Positions 1-3,749 of a stretch of DNA of 5,009 nucleotides are shown in pieces (positions within the stretch are counted from its first letter, which is position 1; each line of letters opens with the position of its first letter). The position numbers and the translations under genes are program-made. Under the pieces are notes generated by a model. The model saw nothing but the letters and a program-made list of their open reading frames with translations, did no database searches and was not told the DNA's origin. The DNA lies in assembly GCA_028704195.1 (NCBI GenBank), contig JAQVLL010000180.1:1-5009 (forward strand). The letters are read 5' to 3'. This DNA is from Smithellaceae bacterium. GTDB taxonomy: Bacteria > Desulfobacterota > Syntrophia > Syntrophales > Smithellaceae.

Positions 1-696
1 GTGCTGTCTGAAAACGGCAAACTGCGTATTGTTCAGATATCCGATGTCCACGTGGGCATCATTATCCGGGGAGACAGCCTTGCACCGATTCTGGAATCCG
101 TGAAACAGGCCAATCCCGATATCCTGTTTTCTACGGGCGATCTGCTGGACGGAGAACTTGACAACATCATGCATGATGCCGCTCAGTTTGCCGCAATCAA
201 AGCCAAATACGGCAAGTTCGCGGTGCTGGGGAACCATGAATACTATGCAGGGCTTGATCGTTCTATAGAGTTCACCAAAGCCGCCGGATTCGATCTGCTG
301 CGGGATGAAGTCCGTCATACAGCCGGCATAACCATATTCGGAGAAGATGACATCACCGGCCGCCGATCAGGCAGGGCCATTGAAAAAGGATCGTTTAAAA
401 AGGCCTTGTCTGAAAAGCATGATGGTTTTGTCCTGCTGCTGAAGCATCAGCCTCACGTTAAACCGGGAGACAATTTCAATTTACAACTTTCCGGCCACAC
501 ACACGGCGGCCAGCTTTTTCCTTTCGGACTGATCGTGAAAATCTATTTCCCGAAGATATACGGTTTGTACACGCTGGGCGAAAACAAACTGCTGTATATC
601 AGCCGCGGCACCGGTACGTGGGGCCCGCCCGTGCGTGTTTTTGCCCCGCCGGAGATCACCGTGATTGATTTGATTGGCAAAAAACCGCAGACATAA
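1..696 (+). CDS. YkuE-type metallophosphoesterase, 5'-truncated by window edge
   Basis: Calcineurin-like metallophosphoesterase that would hydrolyse phosphoester bonds using a dinuclear metal centre. The visible 231 residues contain the family's metal-ligand motifs in order: DVH at 15-17, GDLLDG at 46-51, GNHE at 77-80, HQPH at 149-152 and GHTHGG at 165-170. All ligands are intact, so the protein should be active. The opening VQISDVHVG and the order and spacing of motifs resemble the catalytic domain of YkuE and related membrane-associated enzymes, which usually have one or more N-terminal membrane segments before this domain. The frame is open to base 1, and the GTG there sits just before the domain with no visible ribosome binding site, so I treat it as an internal codon and the gene as partial. 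The substrate is unknown; YkuE relatives are reported to act on UDP-sugar or lipid-linked phosphates, but nothing here decides this. It ends with TAA at 694-696. I saw no convincing terminator after it. Confidence 0.9.
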   Translation: MLSENGKLRIVQISDVHVGIIIRGDSLAPILESVKQANPDILFSTGDLLDGELDNIMHDAAQFAAIKAKYGKFAVLGNHEYYAGLDRSIEFTKAAGFDLLRDEVRHTAGITIFGEDDITGRRSGRAIEKGSFKKALSEKHDGFVLLLKHQPHVKPGDNFNLQLSGHTHGGQLFPFGLIVKIYFPKIYGLYTLGENKLLYISRGTGTWGPPVRVFAPPEITVIDLIGKKPQT

Positions 697-824
697 AACC
701 AGCAGAAACAGGAGCATGCGGGCAGCATGTCTTATGCCAAAACCGGAAATATCCGAATAGATTGAATATTTTCCTATCCAGGAATCCTGTCTTCCTCCAC
801 AATGTTGTTAATACAAATTTTCTT

Positions 825-850
825 CCTGTTCATGTTTGACATTCAACAGG
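825..850. promoter_or_regulatory. Inverted repeat over the -35 box, possible operator
   Basis: CCTGTT at 825-830 and AACAGG at 845-850 form a perfect 6-bp inverted repeat with a 14-bp spacer, centred on the -35 hexamer of the yeeE-pair promoter. A dimeric regulator bound here would block RNA polymerase. The arms are short, so chance is possible, and I do not recognise the regulator. Confidence 0.3.
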
Positions 851-864
851 ACATTGTTTAAAAT
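836..864 (+). promoter_or_regulatory. Sigma-70 type promoter of the split yeeE operon
   Basis: A perfect -35 TTGACA at 836-841, a 17-bp spacer and a near-consensus -10 TAAAAT at 859-864. Transcription would start near 871, leaving a leader of about 70 bases before the ATG at 940. It is the only strong promoter pattern I see between the phosphoesterase stop at 696 and the selenoprotein start. The rest of 697-835 holds no gene or convincing terminator that I can see. Confidence 0.7.
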
Positions 865-922
865 CCACTACAAAAGCTTACATCATTGTTCGAACGATTT
901 TTATCAGACAATCAATCCATTG

Positions 923-930
923 AAGGAGGT
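923..930 (+). promoter_or_regulatory. Ribosome binding site fixing the start at 940
   Basis: AAGGAGGT, a near-perfect Shine-Dalgarno sequence, ends 9 bases before the ATG at 940. The frame is also open upstream to a TTG at 886, but no Shine-Dalgarno sequence precedes that codon. This decides the start in favour of 940. Confidence 0.85.
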
Positions 931-939
931 GCAAAGGAC

Positions 940-1467
940 ATGAACGTCTTTCGTGAAAAAAGGTGGTCTCCTTACACTGCGGGCGCGCTGGCGGGGCTTC
1001 TTCTGGTCTTGTCCGTTTTCGTTACAGGAAAATATTTCGGCGCTTCAACGACCTTTGTCCGCGCCGCTAATTATGTCGAACAAACGGTGTTACCGGAAAA
1101 AGTGGCTGGCATGGAATACTTCATCAAGCAAAAAGCTAAAATCGACTGGCAATTCATGTTTGTTGTCGGGGTGCTTTTCGGATCGCTGGCAGCTGCCTGG
1201 ATTTCAAAAGAAAAGAAGGCCGTCGCCATCCCTCCCATGTGGGAGAGACGCTTCGGGCCGTCCCGCGCACGACGCTGGATTGCCGCTTTTCTGGGAGGCA
1301 TTGTCCTGATGTTCGGGGCACGCCTGGCCGATGGGTGACCGAGCGGACACGGTCTGAGCGGTCTGGCTCAGCTGGCAGTCAGCGGTTATGTTTCTCTGAT
1401 ATGTTTCTTCCTGGCAGGTATCGTGGTGGCGCAAATTCTTTACAAAGGAGGTAACCGCCATGAATGA
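940..1467 (+). CDS. Split YeeE/YedE-family transporter, first half; predicted selenoprotein (UGA = Sec133)
   Basis: Membrane protein of the YeeE/YedE (DUF395, sulf_transp) family, predicted at 175 residues with selenocysteine at 133. Before the TGA at 1336-1338 the protein ends GARLADG; after it the same frame reads PSGHGLSGLAQLAVSGY. Together this is the family motif GARLAGG-C-TSGHGLSG with the conserved Cys replaced by UGA. Likely membrane segments are residues 12-30, 70-88, 112-128 and 149-167, and the motif lies in the loop or re-entrant region between the last two. Stopping at the TGA would remove the motif and the last membrane segment. The read-through frame has no other stop until TGA 1465-1467, 8 bases into the next gene, as expected for a coupled operon. 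The only true Cys is C155. A SECIS-like hairpin follows the UGA. In E. coli YeeE, conserved Cys residues carry thiosulfate through the membrane; the substrate here is not known. The alternative is a nonsense mutation or sequencing error. Confidence 0.85.
1336..1371 (+). promoter_or_regulatory. UGA selenocysteine codon with bacterial SECIS-like hairpin
   Basis: The TGA at 1336-1338 is followed at 1354-1371 by CUGAGC-GGUCUG-GCUCAG, a perfect 6-bp stem with a 6-base loop. Bacterial SECIS elements lie inside the coding region just after the UGA and present an exposed G and U in the apical loop to the elongation factor SelB. The loop here contains GGUCU, the same core as in the E. coli fdhF SECIS loop (AGGUCU) as I recall it. 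The loop begins 21 bases after the UGA, against about 18 in fdhF. UGAC 1336-1339 can pair with GUCA 1378-1381, which could close a lower stem with the UGA at its base; the region between is only weakly paired. The base after the UGA is C, as in fdhF. SelB, SelA and tRNA-Sec genes are not in the window. Confidence 0.8.
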
Positions 1468-1987
1468 ACTCCTTACCGGCGCCATTACCGGCATCTTATT
1501 CGGATTTATTATGCAGAAGGCCCAGGTGATACGATATGACCGGCAACTGGGCGCTCTGCGCCTGCAGGACATGACGATCGTCAAATTCATGCTGTCGGTC
1601 ATCATTGTTTCCATGGTGGGCCTTTACCTTCTGCACGATCTCGGATTGATAAAACTTTCCATAAAATCTTTTATCGTGGGTGGCAACGTTCTGGGCGGTC
1701 TGATTTTCGGCATTGGATGGGCCATCGTAGGATACTGCCCGGCAACCGCTATGGCGGCTCTCGGCGAGGGACGCTATGACAGCGTCTTTGGTCTGCTGGG
1801 GATGATTTTGGGAGCAGGACTTTATGCCGAATTCTATCCACAGATTAAGGCAAACATACTGACTTGCGGTAATTTTGGTAAAATTACTCTGCCAACTGTG
1901 CTGGGGATCAATCACTGGATCATGATCATCGTCCTGATTGCCCTGTTTATAGGCCTTTTCGCCTGGTTCGAAAAAAAGAAACTGTAG
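1460..1987 (+). CDS. Split YeeE/YedE-family transporter, second half
   Basis: Partner half of the sulfur transporter, also 175 residues. Visible features are an N-terminal membrane segment with GFIMQKAQV (15-23), a second segment at about 41-60, then GGLIFGIGWAIVGYCPAT at 79-96 holding the conserved Cys93, the ALGEGRYD stretch (100-107), and membrane segments at about 108-124 and 150-170 before a basic EKKKL tail. The GYCP motif is the second-half counterpart of the GGCTSGHG motif in the first gene, so the two products probably assemble into one pore. The start is ATG 1460, preceded by AAAGGAGGT at 1444-1452 (7-base gap) that lies inside the end of the first gene. The 8-base overlap suggests translational coupling. 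C136 is the only other Cys. Stop TAG at 1985-1987. Substrate is unproven; thiosulfate or a related sulfur or selenium species is an inference from the family. Confidence 0.88.
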   Translation: MNELLTGAITGILFGFIMQKAQVIRYDRQLGALRLQDMTIVKFMLSVIIVSMVGLYLLHDLGLIKLSIKSFIVGGNVLGGLIFGIGWAIVGYCPATAMAALGEGRYDSVFGLLGMILGAGLYAEFYPQIKANILTCGNFGKITLPTVLGINHWIMIIVLIALFIGLFAWFEKKKL

Positions 1988-2010
1988 CTCCCTGCTGCAA
2001 GGGAAAATAA

Positions 2011-2057
2011 CCCCTTGAAGCCCGTCGCGTCTTCTGGTTGCAACCGTCTTCAAGGGG
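2011..2057. repeat. Long inverted repeat between convergent units, possible terminator
   Basis: CCCCTTGAAG at 2011-2020 and CTTCAAGGGG at 2048-2057 are perfect 10-bp inverted arms around a 27-base loop that itself holds the palindrome GGTTGCAACC (2036-2045). It begins 23 bases after the second yeeE stop. On the + strand no U-run follows, so it is a poor intrinsic terminator for that operon. On the - strand it is followed by TTATTTT, so it could act as a terminator there, beyond the rpsT terminator. Between 2058 and 2187 I see no gene, tRNA or other structure. Confidence 0.5.
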
Positions 2058-2187
2058 ATCATCCGGCTGCAGAGACGGTATATTTACGTGCCGTTACTCA
2101 TAGTATTACAAGCCTTCGGAGCCTCCGCACTTTACCGCTGCAGTATCATCCTTAATTGGAATCTGAACTTATAAATGATGTGGAGAT

Positions 2188-2220
2188 AAAAACGCGGCCT
2201 GCCCGGAAGCAGGACCGCGT
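2188..2220 (-). terminator. Rho-independent terminator of rpsT
   Basis: On the - strand, ACGCGG (2220-2215) and CCTGC (2213-2209) pair with GCAGG (2202-2198) and CCGCGT (2197-2192), with a single bulged base at 2214 and a 6-base loop. The stem is followed by a run of five T (2192-2188, the first also in the stem) and then A. It begins 12 bases after the rpsT stop codon. GC-rich stem plus U-run is a textbook intrinsic terminator. Confidence 0.88.
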
Positions 2221-2232
2221 CGATGATATTTA

Positions 2233-2496
2233 TTACTGAAGGGCGTTAACTTTTCTGGTTAAGCGCGAAATTTTACGGGAGGCATTTTTCTTGTGAATCA
2301 GGCCTTTTGACGCAGCCTTGGCCAGAGAAGGAATGGTTGTCTTGAGAGCATTGACCGAATTCTCTTTATTCTTGCTTTCAACGGCTGCCAGAACTGATTT
2401 AACCCTGGTTTTTATCGCGGATTTGGCAGCGATATTGCGCTCCCTGCGGACCTTGCTTTGACGATCGCGTTTTTCTGCTGATTTGTGTGTTGCCAA
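2233..2496 (-). CDS. rpsT: 30S ribosomal protein S20, TTG start
   Basis: S20 is an early-assembling protein that binds 16S rRNA in the small ribosomal subunit. The 87-residue, highly basic product has the expected length and family signatures: ATHKSAEKRDRQSKVRRERN at the N-terminus (2-21), then AKSAIKTRVK (24-33), and the conserved C-terminal block KAASKGLIHKKNASRKISRL at 60-79. It should fold as the usual bundle of long helices. The start codon is TTG at 2496-2494, preceded by AGGAGG at 2510-2505 with an 8-base gap; no ATG fits. E. coli rpsT also starts with UUG, where it has been linked to autoregulation by S20. The gene is alone, with its own promoter and terminator, as rpsT often is. Stop TAA at 2235-2233. 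Confidence 0.97.
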   Translation of the reverse strand: MATHKSAEKRDRQSKVRRERNIAAKSAIKTRVKSVLAAVESKNKENSVNALKTTIPSLAKAASKGLIHKKNASRKISRLTRKVNALQ

Positions 2497-2536
2497 AAGT
2501 ATTTCCTCCTGAACATCTTTTTTATTAAGGTTTGGG

Positions 2537-2565
2537 TGTTTAACGCAATTATTTCAAGCTGTCAA
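2537..2565 (-). promoter_or_regulatory. Sigma-70 type promoter of rpsT
   Basis: Read on the - strand: a perfect -35 TTGACA at 2565-2560, a 17-bp spacer and TAAACA at 2542-2537 as a weaker -10. Transcription would start near 2530 and give a leader of about 35 bases containing the AGGAGG site. It is divergent from the peptidase promoter, whose -35 is about 60 bp away. Confidence 0.65.
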
Positions 2566-2570
2566 GCGTA

Positions 2571-2585
2571 ATTTGCCAGGCAAAT
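2571..2585. promoter_or_regulatory. Perfect palindrome upstream of the rpsT -35 box
   Basis: ATTTGCC-A-GGCAAAT is a 7-bp perfect inverted repeat with a one-base centre. It lies 5 bp upstream of the rpsT -35 hexamer and 40 bp upstream of the peptidase -35, so a dimeric regulator here could act on either divergent promoter. I do not recognise the binding protein. Confidence 0.4.
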
Positions 2586-2624
2586 CCGTGGTTACCCTAT
2601 AAAAAATCCCTTCAAATGATTATC

Positions 2625-2653
2625 TTGACAAAATAAATAGTTATGTCTATTAA
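2625..2653 (+). promoter_or_regulatory. Sigma-70 type promoter of the cysteine peptidase
   Basis: A perfect -35 TTGACA at 2625-2630, a 17-bp spacer and TATTAA at 2648-2653 (4 of 6 consensus). Transcription would start near 2660, giving an AT-rich leader of about 85 bases. An A6 tract at 2601-2606 lies a little upstream of the -35. Confidence 0.65.
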
Positions 2654-2744
2654 CGACCCGTATTCAAAACATCTCTAAACTTTTAAACGACATTGTAAAT
2701 AAGAAAACTTATCGAAAACTTCATAAAAACCCAGGGAGGAAGCT

Positions 2745-3656
2745 ATGAGTGAAACGATGAGCAGTCCGGGTATGGGGTGGCTCCCGGATTATCCCGATTT
2801 CCGCGACCACACAGTAACCCATGATCAAATATCGGACAAACTTAGAAAGTACGGGCAGAGAGATTCGATCAAAGACATGCTTAAAAAAACAGCGGTTGCC
2901 AGAACAGCCAAGACCCCGCCAATCCGCGTCGATTTGCGGGAATGGTTTTCACCCGTGGAAGACCAGAAATCGCTGGGTTCATGCACAGCCAATGCCGGAG
3001 TGGGACTGGTGGAATATTTCGAAAAAAGGGCCAGGAGAAAACATATCGACGCTTCACGCCTTTTCCTGTACAAGACATCGCGCAATATGGAGCATTTCAA
3101 AGGTGACACCGGATCGTTTCTGCGCACAACGATGAGTGCGATGGTTCTTTTCGGCGTCCCTCCGGAAGAATACTGGCCATACAACATTGAAGACTACGAC
3201 AGGGAACCGACGGCATTCTGCTACGCGTTTGCCCAGAATTATCAGGCCATCAATTATTACCGGCTCGATCCACCGGAAACCGGGAAAAGCGTGCTGTTGA
3301 AAAGAATCAAAACCAATCTGGCAGCCGGTCTGCCGTCCATGTTCGGCTTTACCGTTTTCAGTTCGTACATTCAGGCAAGTGCGTCTGGCCAAATCCCTTA
3401 CCCGACGGACGGGGAAAAAAGCATCGGGGGGCATGCCGTTATCGCGGCAGGGTATGACGATAAAATAAAAATTAAGAACACGGGTGCCGGAGCCAAAGAA
3501 ACCAAAGGCGCACTGCTGATCCGAAATTCCTGGGGAAAAACATGGGGAGAGGAAGGCTACGGCTGGCTTCCCTATGACTACGTATTAAAAGGACTCGCGG
3601 TCGATTGGTGGTCGCTTCTGAAAAACGAATGGGTGGACACAGGAAATTTCAAATAG
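2745..3656 (+). CDS. Papain-family (C1A) cysteine peptidase
   Basis: A 303-residue thiol protease of the papain fold. The active site is complete: Q74 of the oxyanion hole and nucleophile C80 in EDQKSLGSCTANA (72-84), H230 in GGHAV, and N261 in IRNSWG (259-264), followed by GEEGYGW, which is typical of the family. Residues 1 to about 60, starting with GWLPDYPDFRDH (11-22), precede the first strand of the mature fold (RVDLREWFSPVEDQ) and probably act as a short propeptide or lid. This DFRD-type leader is common in bacterial C1 peptidases. There is no signal peptide or membrane segment, so it looks cytoplasmic unless exported by another route. The only Cys besides C80 is C159, so the usual papain disulfides are absent. 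The start ATG 2745 has GGAGG at 2735-2739. It is a single-gene unit with its own promoter and terminator. Its target is unknown. Confidence 0.93.
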   Translation: MSETMSSPGMGWLPDYPDFRDHTVTHDQISDKLRKYGQRDSIKDMLKKTAVARTAKTPPIRVDLREWFSPVEDQKSLGSCTANAGVGLVEYFEKRARRKHIDASRLFLYKTSRNMEHFKGDTGSFLRTTMSAMVLFGVPPEEYWPYNIEDYDREPTAFCYAFAQNYQAINYYRLDPPETGKSVLLKRIKTNLAAGLPSMFGFTVFSSYIQASASGQIPYPTDGEKSIGGHAVIAAGYDDKIKIKNTGAGAKETKGALLIRNSWGKTWGEEGYGWLPYDYVLKGLAVDWWSLLKNEWVDTGNFK

Positions 3657-3664
3657 AGGGTTTT

Positions 3665-3689
3665 AGACTTTTAGAGTGCAGACTTTTAG
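3665..3689 (+). repeat. Short direct repeat after the peptidase gene
   Basis: AGACTTTTAG occurs at 3665-3674 and again at 3680-3689, a 10-bp direct repeat with 15-bp period, just after the peptidase stop codon and before the terminator. No function is evident; slippage duplication is a simple explanation. Confidence 0.5.
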
Positions 3690-3700
3690 GTCTATACTGA

Positions 3701-3740
3701 AAAGGCAGGAGACAGGTCATAGGGCCTGTCTCCTGCCTTT
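3701..3740. terminator. Strong bidirectional terminator between convergent genes
   Basis: AAAGGCAGGAGACAGG at 3701-3716 pairs perfectly over 16 bp with CCTGTCTCCTGCCTTT at 3725-3740, with an 8-base loop. On the + strand the stem ends in TTT followed by CTTATT; on the - strand it ends in TTTTC. It sits 44 bases after the peptidase stop and 9 bases after the acyl-CoA dehydrogenase stop on the other strand, so it can serve both convergent genes. Confidence 0.88.
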
Positions 3741-3749
3741 CTTATTGAG

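Noticed and set aside
888..895. Palindrome GTTCGAAC in the leader of the yeeE pair as an operator
   Set aside because: Only 8 bp, downstream of the transcription start and expected by chance often enough; no supporting pattern around it.
886..1338. A 150-residue gene starting at TTG 886 and stopping at TGA 1338
   Set aside because: The TTG has no ribosome binding site, whereas AAGGAGGT precedes ATG 940. The stop is the predicted Sec codon, not the end of the gene.
1336..1338. The TGA as a nonsense mutation making a pseudogene
   Set aside because: The downstream frame is open, matches the family motif, ends in a coupled overlap and holds a SECIS-like hairpin right after the TGA; a single random stop would not bring these together. 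It remains the main alternative.
1239..1454. 71-codon open frame on the + strand that bridges the TGA in another frame
   Set aside because: Considered as evidence for a frameshift, but its translation (Arg-rich, ERTRSERSGSAGS) does not match the family, while the original frame after the TGA does.
1204..1614. Open frame on the - strand across the junction of the two yeeE halves
   Set aside because: Shadow of the coding frames: composition is not protein-like, there is no family resemblance, and it spans two genes on the other strand.
1496..2062. 188-codon open frame on the - strand opposite the second yeeE half
   Set aside because: Antisense shadow of a clear membrane-protein gene; low-complexity polar sequence with many His and Gln and no recognisable domain.
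2058..2187. Possible tRNA or small RNA gene between the yeeE pair and rpsT
   Set aside because: No cloverleaf, CCA end, T-loop or promoter could be recognised.
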